Positions 17,838-26,307 of a stretch of DNA of 36,292 nucleotides are shown one piece after another. The notes beneath the pieces are model-generated. The model was not told the DNA's origin, did not search any database, and saw only the letters and a program-made list of their open reading frames with translations. The position numbers were made by a program, and so were the translations under genes. Within the stretch, counting starts at the first letter, position 1. The number at the start of each line of letters is the position of its first letter. Source of the DNA: Candidatus Cloacimonadota bacterium (GTDB lineage: Bacteria; Cloacimonadota; Cloacimonadia; Cloacimonadales; PWNZ01); assembly GCA_003564155.1 (NCBI GenBank), contig PWOA01000108.1, forward strand, positions 1 to 36,292, read 5' to 3'.

Positions 17838-19910
17838 ATGGCCTTTGAGAGAAGTAGAGTCGAGATTAATTTAGACAATTTTGCCTATAATATTAAACAG
17901 TTAAAAAAAACACTACCCTCGAACACTCATTTTATGCAGGTTGTTAAAGCAGATGCATATGGCCACGGAGCAATTGAAATCGCCAAAAAAAGTCTGCAAT
18001 TAGGAGCTGTTTCGCTGGGGGTAGCAAATTTTGAAGAAGGTGCATTATTACGTTATCAAAACATCCAGGCACCCATACTTATTCTCTCACCAAGCTTTGT
18101 GGATGAAATAAGGATGATATTAGAATATAAGCTGACGCCAACAATATCTACCTATGAATTTGCAGAGAAATTTAACTGTATTGTGGCTAAACACGGATCT
18201 GATGAAAAAAAACGGGGACCTCATTTTCAACCAAAAATTAAAGTTCATATAGAAGTAGATACCGGAATGGGCAGAAGTGGTTTTCACTATAAAGAGGCTG
18301 TTGCAAATATAAAAAGAATCAGAAATTTGTCGAATATAGAAATAGAAGGTATTTTTAGTCATTATAGTAATAGTGAGAACGATTATGAGTTTACTCTGCT
18401 TCAAAATAGACGTTTTGACGAAATCTGTCAATCATTAGATTTCCCTGTGAAATATTTACATATTGCAAACAGTGCCGGTACGGTTTTTCAAAATAGCATA
18501 AAATATAACTTAGCTAATACCAATTTATCGCGGTTAGGTCTTTTATCTTACGGAATCTATCCTCACGATTCTTTTCGTGAAAAAATTGATTTGCTCCCCG
18601 TGATGAACTTCAAATCGATTGTGTGCCGAATAAAAAAAGTCTATAAAGGAGATTCTGTCGGTTATAACAGATCTTTTATAGCCTCTAAGGACACAATTTA
18701 TGCCATTGTTCCAATCGGTTATGCTGATGGTTACGACTTTCTGCTTTCAAATAAAGGAGAAGTTCTAATTAATGATAAGTTATGTCAAATTATCGGTCGT
18801 ATTAGTATGGACATGATAACTGTAGATATTACTGATTACCCTGACATAAAGATTGGGGATGGTGTTACCTTAATCAATGATGGAGCTTTAAAAGCAGAAA
18901 ACATTGTCAAACGGTATAATGGCCTTTCTTATGAATTATTAGCTCAGATTGGTCGTCGCGCAAAACGTTATTATCGCGAAAACGGTAGAATAATATCAGC
19001 CTCTCCGTTAGCAAGAAGAGAGTTTGTATCTCATGATTTCACTGATAATAAACTTAACCTTGTCATTGAATCAGCTATAAATCAAAGACTACAAAGTAAA
19101 GAGATTGCTTCTCTGTTATACAGTGAAATATTGAAAAGATTTTTTGCCGATAAAGACCGTGATGTTCATTATCGGAAAAATTTTAGGCATAAAGTTGTTT
19201 ATAAAACTTTGCCTGATAACTATTCAATATCCACGAAAAATAACAATACAGTACTAAATCAAAATCAAAACGAGCTTCTTACAGCAAAATATTTTGAGGT
19301 AGAAACTACTCTTAGTTTTGAAAAAATCCTACAGCAAGACTATTTCTATGTTGCTTGTGCTACTCGTAACAAAGATTTAGAAAAGTATTTTAAAAGAAGA
19401 GATGTCGAATACAGGTGGTTTTTAGACAGTAATTTTTCCCTTACTGAAGATTTTTTCCAGGTTACTAAGGTAAGTATTGATAATTTAGAGTTACAGGTAA
19501 CATGTAATAGAAATTTACCGGAATCTGGAAAAACACCGGGATTGACTTCAGATATGATAGAAGAAGATGCAAGTAATGAGATCGGCAAAAACTGTCTGGA
19601 AATCAAATGTACTCATCCCAAGCTTAAAGATTTGGTCGGTAAAGAAGTTAAGTTTTTCATATCCACAAAAACATATTACCCTCGAAATTCATGTCAATTG
19701 CCTATTTATATAACCGAACTGACAAAAGGAGTTAAGATCGAATTCCAATATCCTGAAAAACTATTTACTAAAATTGATGTAGTAGCTATTTTCTCCGGTC
19801 AGAATAAGTATCCGCAGATAAACAAGAATCATACTAATATTGTTACAGTTGAGTCCGAGCCGGGAGAATGGATATTTCCAAACAGTGGAATTGTTTTCAC
19901 CTATTTTTGA
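17838..19910 (+). CDS. alr: Alanine racemase with a ~300-residue uncharacterised C-terminal domain
   Basis: 690 residues, ATG 17838 with AAGGA 7 nt upstream; usual Alr length is about 370. The first ~385 residues are a complete fold-type III racemase: PLP Lys37 in VVKADAYGHGA, GMGRSGF, IEGIFSHYSNS, HIANSAG, the second catalytic residue Tyr276 in SVGYNRSF, YADGYDF and GRISMDMITVDIT. It interconverts L- and D-alanine for peptidoglycan. Residues about 386-690 match no family I recognise. They begin with a helical part (NLVIESAINQRLQSKEIA, ILKRFFADKDRDVHYRKNF) and continue as two beta-rich halves including YFYVACATRNKDLEKYF, TKTYYPRNSCQLPIYITEL and VVAIFSGQNKYP. Composition matches the racemase part and there is no stop or frameshift at the joint. 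The fusion looks genuine. It lies between phoH-like and adk. Confidence 0.93.
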   Translation: MAFERSRVEINLDNFAYNIKQLKKTLPSNTHFMQVVKADAYGHGAIEIAKKSLQLGAVSLGVANFEEGALLRYQNIQAPILILSPSFVDEIRMILEYKLTPTISTYEFAEKFNCIVAKHGSDEKKRGPHFQPKIKVHIEVDTGMGRSGFHYKEAVANIKRIRNLSNIEIEGIFSHYSNSENDYEFTLLQNRRFDEICQSLDFPVKYLHIANSAGTVFQNSIKYNLANTNLSRLGLLSYGIYPHDSFREKIDLLPVMNFKSIVCRIKKVYKGDSVGYNRSFIASKDTIYAIVPIGYADGYDFLLSNKGEVLINDKLCQIIGRISMDMITVDITDYPDIKIGDGVTLINDGALKAENIVKRYNGLSYELLAQIGRRAKRYYRENGRIISASPLARREFVSHDFTDNKLNLVIESAINQRLQSKEIASLLYSEILKRFFADKDRDVHYRKNFRHKVVYKTLPDNYSISTKNNNTVLNQNQNELLTAKYFEVETTLSFEKILQQDYFYVACATRNKDLEKYFKRRDVEYRWFLDSNFSLTEDFFQVTKVSIDNLELQVTCNRNLPESGKTPGLTSDMIEEDASNEIGKNCLEIKCTHPKLKDLVGKEVKFFISTKTYYPRNSCQLPIYITELTKGVKIEFQYPEKLFTKIDVVAIFSGQNKYPQINKNHTNIVTVESEPGEWIFPNSGIVFTYF

Positions 19911-20051
19911 GAATTACATTCATTTGGTAACAAACTACTTGAAAGTATAAATATTGTTGCTCTGATAAGGTGCTAACCGAAAAGACTTGACTATTTCTTT
20001 TTTATTTATTACTGAACGGGGATAAAAATTTTGCTTCAAATGGAGGTTGAT

Positions 20052-20690
20052 TTGCCGAATTTAGTATTATTAGGTATTCAAGGCAGTGGTAAGGGAACAC
20101 AAGCTTACTTACTGAAGAAAAACTATGGGTTTGATCACTTAAATATTGGATCTTTATTAAGAGAAGAGATGAAGAAAAAGACAGACATTGGCAATGATAT
20201 CAAAGAGTATATGCTTAAAGGCGATCTAGTCCCTGATAAATATATATTCTCTTTAGTTGGTCCGATATTACATGATAATCTTAAAGGGGTTATTCTTGAT
20301 GGTTTCCCGAGAACATTAAAGCAAGCAGAGTTTTTAGAAAAACGGATGCCGGTGAGATGTGCTATCTATTTTGAACTGGATGATAAGATTGCTAAAGAAC
20401 GACTAAGTCATCGTAGAGTCTGTCAAAATTGTCAGCAGAATTATAATCTGTTGCTGAATGATGTAAAAAAAGATAATAAATGTTCAAAATGCGGTAATCC
20501 CTTAGAACTGAGAATGGATGACAATAGTGAAGCTATTAATCGGAGAATAGCAGCTTTTCATGACGAAACTAAACCTGTTATAGAATTTTTTAAGGATAGA
20601 GATAGTCTTATTACTATACCTGCTACCAAGAAACCGGAACAGATTCATCAAGAAATTGTATATATATTAGGTTTGGCTAAACCGGCATAA
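20052..20690 (+). CDS. adk: Adenylate kinase, zinc-lid type
   Basis: I place the start at TTG 20052, where GGAGG (20042-20046) sits 5 nt upstream and the protein then begins MPNLVLLGIQGSGKGTQA, the usual N-terminus of the family; in-frame TTG 20031 and ATG 20040 lie upstream without a well-placed site for the ATG. This gives 212 residues. The P-loop is GIQGSGKGTQ (8-17), where the common GPPGAGKGT has lost both prolines. DGFPRTLKQAEFLE and the NRRIAAFHDETKPVIEFF segment are typical. The lid carries CQNC and CSKC (about 120-147), a zinc knuckle. It makes ADP from AMP and ATP. Another nucleoside monophosphate kinase function is possible but less likely. First gene of a plus-strand run with ktrB 42 nt on. 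Confidence 0.9.
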   Translation: MPNLVLLGIQGSGKGTQAYLLKKNYGFDHLNIGSLLREEMKKKTDIGNDIKEYMLKGDLVPDKYIFSLVGPILHDNLKGVILDGFPRTLKQAEFLEKRMPVRCAIYFELDDKIAKERLSHRRVCQNCQQNYNLLLNDVKKDNKCSKCGNPLELRMDDNSEAINRRIAAFHDETKPVIEFFKDRDSLITIPATKKPEQIHQEIVYILGLAKPA

Positions 20691-20732
20691 TTGTTTAACT
20701 AGTTGTACTTAAACACAGACAAAGAGAGATAA

Positions 20733-22445
20733 TTGAAACGTAACACCGATACAATAAAAAATAAGGCTTGTTCCTTTGAATGGCTGATGAATAACTTGTT
20801 GACGGTTTTTGCAAGTCTCAACTTGTTTGTCTTGATCTTCTATAATTATCTCAAAGCTGTAGAAGAGTTTGAGTATATTAATATAGTCTATACATTTATC
20901 ACTTTGGCTGTTTTTACGACCAATTATCTTTATGCAGTTATAAAAGGTCGGTTGGCGATGGCAGTTCTAAGACAAAAAATACCCGATCTCTTGATTATCA
21001 TAATAGCTTTTTCCTTTTATAGAGAACCATTGGTTTTCCATCTGTTACTAATTATCAGGCAAACAATAATTACAATATTACATGTTACCAGGAAGAGTGA
21101 GCGCTCGGTTAAGTTCAAAAGGATCTCAGAGAATGCTGCTATCTTTGTCTTATTGAGTTTTTTGATTACTATCCTTCTGGGAACTTTTCTTTTATCATTA
21201 CCTATAGCAACCGTAGAAGGGAATAATACTACTTTAACTGGTGCTCTTTTTACAGCAACTTCAGCTACTTGTGTTACCGGTTTAGTCGTATATGAAACCG
21301 GAACTCATTTCACAAAATTCGGTCAGGTCATTATACTATTACTGTTTCAAATCGGTGGGTTAGGGATAATGACGATATCAACCTCTTTTGCAATATTGAT
21401 GGGGCAGAAATTATCTCTTAGAGGTGAGAGTATAATGCAGAATGTGATAGAAGAAACGAATCGTTTTAATATGCTAAGATTAATCAGGAATATCGTTTTA
21501 GTAACATTAATATTTGAAGCAATCGGATCAATTCTATTATATAATGTATTCAGACCTCAATATACTAATACTTCTAATGCTCTGTTTTCGGCGGTTTTTC
21601 ATTCGATATCTTCTTTTTGTAACGCCGGATTCAGTTTGTTTTCTGACAGTTTTATGGGATATAAAGGAAACTGGATTCTGAACTTCACTGTCATGATTTT
21701 GATTGTTTTTGGAGGAATTGGGTTTTCCGTTTTAGTTGATCTTAAAAAAAACATCATAAAAAAATTCAGACCGGTAAGATTTTCACTGCATACCAAACTT
21801 ATCCTTACAGTGACTATATTTCTGATTATCTTGGGATTTGTACTTTTTTTTATAACCGAATATAACCATTCAATGGCTGGTTATTCTATGCAGGAAAGAT
21901 TACTAGGGTCTTTATTTCAATCAGTTACATCTCGTACTGCAGGCTTTAATACTGTCGATACCTCACAGTTTAGTAACTCTTCATCCCTTGTCTCCATATT
22001 TTTAATGTTTATTGGAGCTTCTCCGGGTTCAACCGGAGGTGGTATTAAGACTACTAGTTTTGCCATCATATTTTTAACAGTGGTTGCAATTGTTTTTGGG
22101 AATAAAGATGTTGTTGTCTTTAAAAGAAAAATTCATGATAATCTTATAAGGAGAGTGTTAGCTTTGATAGCAATTTCTGCTTCTTTACTGTTTTTTGTAA
22201 TATTAGTATTAATGATGGTAGAGCCATTCTCTTTTATACACCTTGCTTTTGAGGCTTTCTCGGCTTTTGGAACTGTAGGCTTATCAATGGGTGTCACTCC
22301 TTATCTTTCTGATGCAGGCAGAATGTTGATTGTTATACTGATGTATTTTGGTCGAGTTGGTCCTCTAACGTTAATTTTTGCATTATCGAAAACCAAGATG
22401 CAAGATGGTTTCTCGTATGCTGAAGAGAAGGTTTCAGTTGGCTGA
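20733..22445 (+). CDS. KtrB/TrkH-type K+ (or Na+/K+) uptake channel subunit with four-helix N-terminal extension
   Basis: 570 residues from TTG 20733 (weak GAGAGA upstream); an ATG at 20790 is an alternative. KtrB proteins are usually 440-490 residues. The four repeats of the TrkH/KtrB pore each show their filter: SATCVTGL (178-184), SSFCNAGFSLF, SRTAGFNTVD and SAFGTVGLSMG, with conserved Gly in all four, which favours K+ selectivity. Residues 1 to about 125 add roughly four hydrophobic segments (LLTVFASLNLFVLIFYNYL; INIVYTFITLAVFTTNYLYAVI; IPDLLIIIIAF; PLVFHLLLIIRQTIITILHV) that KtrB lacks and that recall a voltage-sensor-like S1-S4 arrangement, though only one Arg lies in the fourth. Partner ktrA follows 79 nt downstream. 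Imports potassium across the inner membrane. Confidence 0.92.
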   Translation: MKRNTDTIKNKACSFEWLMNNLLTVFASLNLFVLIFYNYLKAVEEFEYINIVYTFITLAVFTTNYLYAVIKGRLAMAVLRQKIPDLLIIIIAFSFYREPLVFHLLLIIRQTIITILHVTRKSERSVKFKRISENAAIFVLLSFLITILLGTFLLSLPIATVEGNNTTLTGALFTATSATCVTGLVVYETGTHFTKFGQVIILLLFQIGGLGIMTISTSFAILMGQKLSLRGESIMQNVIEETNRFNMLRLIRNIVLVTLIFEAIGSILLYNVFRPQYTNTSNALFSAVFHSISSFCNAGFSLFSDSFMGYKGNWILNFTVMILIVFGGIGFSVLVDLKKNIIKKFRPVRFSLHTKLILTVTIFLIILGFVLFFITEYNHSMAGYSMQERLLGSLFQSVTSRTAGFNTVDTSQFSNSSSLVSIFLMFIGASPGSTGGGIKTTSFAIIFLTVVAIVFGNKDVVVFKRKIHDNLIRRVLALIAISASLLFFVILVLMMVEPFSFIHLAFEAFSAFGTVGLSMGVTPYLSDAGRMLIVILMYFGRVGPLTLIFALSKTKMQDGFSYAEEKVSVG

Positions 22446-22524
22446 TCATAAGCTTATATTGACAAGTCATATCGACTATATCTATGGTTTTAGTAAGTAA
22501 TTCTCAGGATTAAAGGAGATTGTT

Positions 22525-23235
22525 ATGCGTAAATACGCAGTTATTGGATTAGGAAAATTCGGTATATCTGTAGCTACAACTTTATACGAAAATGGAGTTG
22601 AAGTTATAGCTATAGATAAAGATGAAAAAAAGATCGAAGAAGTTCGCGGAAAAGTATCAGCTACTCTAAAAATGGATTCTGCAGACGAAAATTCCTTAAA
22701 ACATAGTGGAATAACAGATATGGATGTCGTCATTTTGGCTATAGGGGAAGTTGAAACAAGTGTTTTAACGAGTGCAATCCTTAAGAAATTGGGTGTGAAA
22801 AATATCTATGCTAAAGTTGATAGCGAACTACATTCAAAAATATTAGAAATAATTGGAGTTCGAAATATACTATTCCCTGAAAAACAAGTCGGGGAGAAGC
22901 TGGCATATACTTTGATTTCACCTAATATTTTACGCTATGAAAAAATGACTTCGGACCACTGTATGGTGGAACTGAAAGTACCCGATTCATACGTTGGCAA
23001 GAACTTACAAGAATTGAACCTCCCCAACGAGAAAGGAGTACATATAATTGCCATAAAATATCAATCAATTCAGGTGACGGAAGATGGAGAAAATATCGTT
23101 CAAACTAAGATTAACAATTTACCAGGAGCTAACGATATAATAAAGGAAGATGATATTTTGGTATTGTTGGGATCTACAGGCAATATCAATTCTTTAATCA
23201 AAGAGGTTTCACCTGATGGGAGTTTGTATTTATGA
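22525..23235 (+). CDS. KtrA/TrkA-type RCK regulator of potassium uptake
   Basis: 236 residues, ATG 22525 with AAAGGAG. The N-terminal RCK domain begins YAVIGLGKFGISVATTLYENG, a GxGxxG Rossmann motif, with IDKDEKKIEEV ending at an acidic residue that contacts the adenosine ribose; the ligand is likely ATP/ADP or NAD(H). A C-terminal RCK_C domain follows (VELKVPDSYVGKNLQELNLP, then DIIKEDDILVLLGSTGNINSL). Length is that of one RCK unit, as in KtrA (TrkA of enteric bacteria has two). It forms a cytoplasmic ring that gates KtrB, encoded immediately upstream. The stop codon overlaps the start of the next gene by 4 nt. Confidence 0.95.
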   Translation: MRKYAVIGLGKFGISVATTLYENGVEVIAIDKDEKKIEEVRGKVSATLKMDSADENSLKHSGITDMDVVILAIGEVETSVLTSAILKKLGVKNIYAKVDSELHSKILEIIGVRNILFPEKQVGEKLAYTLISPNILRYEKMTSDHCMVELKVPDSYVGKNLQELNLPNEKGVHIIAIKYQSIQVTEDGENIVQTKINNLPGANDIIKEDDILVLLGSTGNINSLIKEVSPDGSLYL

Positions 23236-24014
23236 GATTTTTTCTTAAAAAAAGAATTGCTTTTACTCTGGTATTTATACTGATATTACTTGCTTTGCAA
23301 ATGTTATTAGTATTTCTCAGCTTAGATTCAGGCAGACCTTTACCTGAAATGAAACATGAAATTATTGTAATTATGGCTGTATTCTTTATGATAATTTTAT
23401 CTCTTATTATATTGTTTATTGCCCAAATTCCTCATTACATGAAGAAGTTTCTCCAAATTATTAATAATTTTCTGTCAGAAATATCCGAAGGCTCATACCA
23501 ACTGGAAATTGATACGGATGAGTTTCGTGAAACGCGAGACAAGGAAATGGTTGAAACTCTTATCTTGTTAAAAAAAATGCTTGATATAATTCTGCGGTTT
23601 GACCAACTAAAAAAACAAAAAATCCAAGAGCAAAAAGCACGCATAATTGCTCTGTTAAATCTTACTGAAAACGGCTTTATTATTATTAATAGAAAAGGGG
23701 ATATTATATACATTAATCACTTAATTGCTAACCATTTCCCGATTATTAAGGAAAATGTTAACATCATCGAAGCAAACTTCAGCTTGGAAATAGATAAAAA
23801 CATCAAATCTTATATAGTCAGTATATTGAAAAATCAATCTAAGTTAATGCCAAAAAATTTCTTTATGAGTGCTAACAAAAGACATATTACACTCAAAAGT
23901 GAGATCATTAGAGATAATAATGGAGAATTTGATGGTATAGTAATTGGAGTTTTCTACTTGGAAAAAAAACGCATAGAGAAGGAAGCTGAAAGGGAAAAAG
24001 ATAAAGACCAGTGA
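23232..24014 (+). CDS. Membrane PAS-domain protein, sensor-like without a kinase output domain
   Basis: 260 residues. The ATG at 23232 overlaps the ktrA stop (ATGA), indicating translational coupling. Two membrane helices (about 9-29 and 42-66) bracket a short external loop, followed by a HAMP-like helical stretch (FLQIINNFLSEISEGSYQ and TLILLKKMLDIILRFDQLKKQKIQEQKARI) and a PAS-like domain from about 140 (LTENGFIIINRKGDIIYIN, through GEFDGIVIGVFYLEKKRIEK). It looks like the sensor half of a WalK/PhoR-type histidine kinase, but stops right after the PAS with no H-box or ATPase domain; the rest of the 24015-24058 gap contains no continuation. Not a visible frameshift, as the next gene is RluD-like. 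Its link to ktrA/B is by position only; it may modulate potassium uptake or partner with a kinase elsewhere. Confidence 0.8.
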   Translation: MRFFLKKRIAFTLVFILILLALQMLLVFLSLDSGRPLPEMKHEIIVIMAVFFMIILSLIILFIAQIPHYMKKFLQIINNFLSEISEGSYQLEIDTDEFRETRDKEMVETLILLKKMLDIILRFDQLKKQKIQEQKARIIALLNLTENGFIIINRKGDIIYINHLIANHFPIIKENVNIIEANFSLEIDKNIKSYIVSILKNQSKLMPKNFFMSANKRHITLKSEIIRDNNGEFDGIVIGVFYLEKKRIEKEAEREKDKDQ

Positions 24015-24058
24015 AAATAATATGATCCCTTTAAAAAATTAATTCTATCTGTTAAGTA

Positions 24059-25039
24059 ATGAAACTAAAGTACATACATGATGAATCTTCCCGGTTGGAT
24101 AGATATCTGGCAAGTTTACAATTACCGGAATTGATTTCTCGAAATTTCGTAGAAAAGCTTATATCAGCCGGCAATGTTAGAGTTGACGGGAAACATGTAA
24201 AAAAGAATCATCTCCTACAATATAACGATAATATTGAAATTATTGTTCCTGAACCGGAAAGACTAAAAGCTGAGCCGGAAAATATTCCTATAGATATAGT
24301 TTATGAAGATGAATATTTTGCTGTGATAAATAAACAAGCAGGGATTAATGTCCATCCGACTCCGGGTAATTATAATGGTACAATAGTTAATGCTGTTTTA
24401 TATCATTTTGGCAAGAATTTAGCCAATCACGATGATGATCTCAGACCCGGAATTGTACATCGGTTAGATAAAAACACTTCCGGACTAATGCTTATTGCTA
24501 AAGACAATAAAACTCTCAATCTATTAAATAATATTTTTTCGAACAGGGAGATTAGAAAATACTATAAAGCTATAACATTAGGTATGCCCAGAGACAATGA
24601 GGGCACTATCAGTGCTCGTATAGGGAGAAGTGCCAAGGATAGAACAAAGATGACTATTCGCAGTTCAGGCCGGCATGCAATTACGTTATACAGAGTTGAA
24701 AAGACATATAATTACTTTTCATTTATGGATATATGTTTACAAACCGGGAGAACTCATCAGATTAGAGTTCATCTTAATTATATCAACACTCCTATCCTCG
24801 GTGACGAAGATTATGGAGCTAACAAATTTAAAAACATATTACCTCATAACTTACAAAAGAAGGTCAAATACTACGTCGATAGACATCTCAAACGTCAAGC
24901 TTTACATGCTTATAAACTCGAATTTATTCATCCAATTACTAAAAAAGAGATCTGTTTTCAAACAGATCTACCTTACGATATCAATAATTGCCTCAATTGG
25001 TTAGAATCATTATTTATAATGACCGATTATTCTTCTTAA
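24059..25039 (+). CDS. rluD: RluA-family 23S rRNA pseudouridine synthase (RluD-like)
   Basis: 326 residues, ATG 24059 with only a weak upstream purine stretch. An S4 domain occupies the N-terminus (DRYLASLQLPELISRNFVEKLI, GNVRVDGK). The catalytic motif is GIVHRLDKNTSGLMLIAK with Asp137. Further motifs are YYKAITLGMP and LQTGRTHQIRVHL. The combination of S4 and HRLDKxTSG matches RluD/RluC enzymes, which modify uridines in 23S rRNA. RluD over RluC cannot be settled from motifs. It is last in the plus-strand run, 44 nt after the PAS gene, and converges on the FAD oxidoreductase gene ending at 25077. Confidence 0.94.
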   Translation: MKLKYIHDESSRLDRYLASLQLPELISRNFVEKLISAGNVRVDGKHVKKNHLLQYNDNIEIIVPEPERLKAEPENIPIDIVYEDEYFAVINKQAGINVHPTPGNYNGTIVNAVLYHFGKNLANHDDDLRPGIVHRLDKNTSGLMLIAKDNKTLNLLNNIFSNREIRKYYKAITLGMPRDNEGTISARIGRSAKDRTKMTIRSSGRHAITLYRVEKTYNYFSFMDICLQTGRTHQIRVHLNYINTPILGDEDYGANKFKNILPHNLQKKVKYYVDRHLKRQALHAYKLEFIHPITKKEICFQTDLPYDINNCLNWLESLFIMTDYSS

Positions 25040-25043
25040 TCAT

Positions 25044-25062
25044 AGCTCAATATTTTGAGGCT
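25044..25062. terminator. Weak hairpin between convergent rluD and FAD oxidoreductase genes
   Basis: AGCTCAA and TTGAGGCT flank a TATT loop and pair with one bulge, with a T-rich stretch (ATATTTTTATTT) shortly after on the plus strand. It is the only candidate terminator in the 37-nt convergent gap. Positions approximate. Confidence 0.3.
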
Positions 25063-25076
25063 TCAGCAGTATATTT

Positions 25077-26231
25077 TTATTTCAATAATTCGGATGAGTT
25101 GAAATCACGGTAAGGAGAAAAACCTGCTAAAATTTCCTTATCTAAATCCGACATCTCACCAGTAACTAACCTTGATAGTATCTCCCCAATACCGGGGCCT
25201 AACATGACACCTTGACCGCAAAAACCGACAGCTGCTATGATATTTGGATTATCTTTGCTTTCACCTACTATCGGAAAACCGTCAGGTGTCATTGGATATT
25301 GTCCTCGCCAAGTTCTTCTTACTTTAAGGTTACTCAGTCTGGGGTAAACGGAAGTCATTCTTTTAGCAATTAAGGGGAGAAACTCCGAAGTCGATTCATT
25401 ATCTATACCTAAGATAGGCGGATCAGGTGTTAAACAGAAAACTACCTGTCCTTCGAAATTCTGATAAAAGTAAAAATTTGCTGATTTCCTATAAGGTCGG
25501 ATATCTACTACCATCGGGCCAAAAAAACGTGCTACTGGTTCACTTATACCGGCTTCATGATTATCAGGTTGAACCGGAAGTTCAAACCCTGTTAAACGAC
25601 CAATTTCCGAAGCGTAACTGCCGGCGGCATTAATAACTTTTTCTGCTGTATACTCACCTTTATCTGTTTTGATGGTAATCATATTACCATCCATAATATT
25701 TATTTCATGGACACATTCTTTAAACTTATAGCTACACCCATTTTCCAGACTTTTACGATAAAAAGCATTGATCGCTAATAAGGGAGATGCGCTTCCGTCT
25801 TTGGGTGAATAAGTTGAACCAATAAGTTCATTATTATTTATTCCAGGTACTAATTCATTATAATCTTCAGGTGTGATCCACGATATATCTAACCCGTAAG
25901 AATGTTGAATTTCCATGGTATTTTTTAGCTGAAGTGCGATGTCCTCAGTATATGCAGGAAAACTGTATCCGTTTTGCATCCATTGAATATCGTCCCCGTA
26001 CATCTCATACCAGCTCGAGAATATTTCTAAACTCCTCAAGCCTACCAATATTTTACTCTTATCTGAATGCGTAGCTCGTAAACCGCCAATTGCTTTTTTA
26101 TTGTTATCCTGACCGACAGAAGGAAGTTTATCGATTACCAATGTCTTGACTTTATTAGCTGAGAGTGCCATTGCTATAGGAACTCCAACAGATCCCGCTC
26201 CGATAATAATTACATCATAGCTTTTAATCAT
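25077..26231 (-). CDS. DadA/sarcosine-oxidase-beta-like FAD-dependent oxidoreductase
   Basis: 384 residues, ATG at 26231 with AAAGG 9 nt upstream. It opens with a dinucleotide-binding motif, DVIIIGAGSVGVPIAMAL, and has the DAO-family features: NKKAIGGLRATHSDKSK, PKDGSASPLLAINAFYR, VINAAGSYASEIGRLTGFELPVQP, RRTWRGQYPMTPDGFPIVGES and AAVGFCGQGVMLGPGIGEILS. Such proteins oxidise amines or amino acids such as proline, sarcosine, glycine or hydroxyproline and pass electrons to FAD. It lies 76 nt after a HcnB/SoxA-like Fe-S flavoprotein, which is the usual partner subunit of dye-linked dehydrogenases of this class. I infer this is the catalytic subunit; the substrate cannot be read from sequence. 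Confidence 0.9.
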   Translation of the reverse strand: MIKSYDVIIIGAGSVGVPIAMALSANKVKTLVIDKLPSVGQDNNKKAIGGLRATHSDKSKILVGLRSLEIFSSWYEMYGDDIQWMQNGYSFPAYTEDIALQLKNTMEIQHSYGLDISWITPEDYNELVPGINNNELIGSTYSPKDGSASPLLAINAFYRKSLENGCSYKFKECVHEINIMDGNMITIKTDKGEYTAEKVINAAGSYASEIGRLTGFELPVQPDNHEAGISEPVARFFGPMVVDIRPYRKSANFYFYQNFEGQVVFCLTPDPPILGIDNESTSEFLPLIAKRMTSVYPRLSNLKVRRTWRGQYPMTPDGFPIVGESKDNPNIIAAVGFCGQGVMLGPGIGEILSRLVTGEMSDLDKEILAGFSPYRDFNSSELLK

Positions 26232-26307
26232 TACAACTAACCTTTTATTGAAATATTATTTGATAGATTATCATGTATAAATTTTGTATTACCTATATTA
26301 CTGTTGC

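Noticed and set aside
23232-24058. PAS gene as a frameshifted histidine kinase
   Set aside because: No H-box or ATPase motifs occur in any frame of the short gap after it, and rluD begins at 24059.
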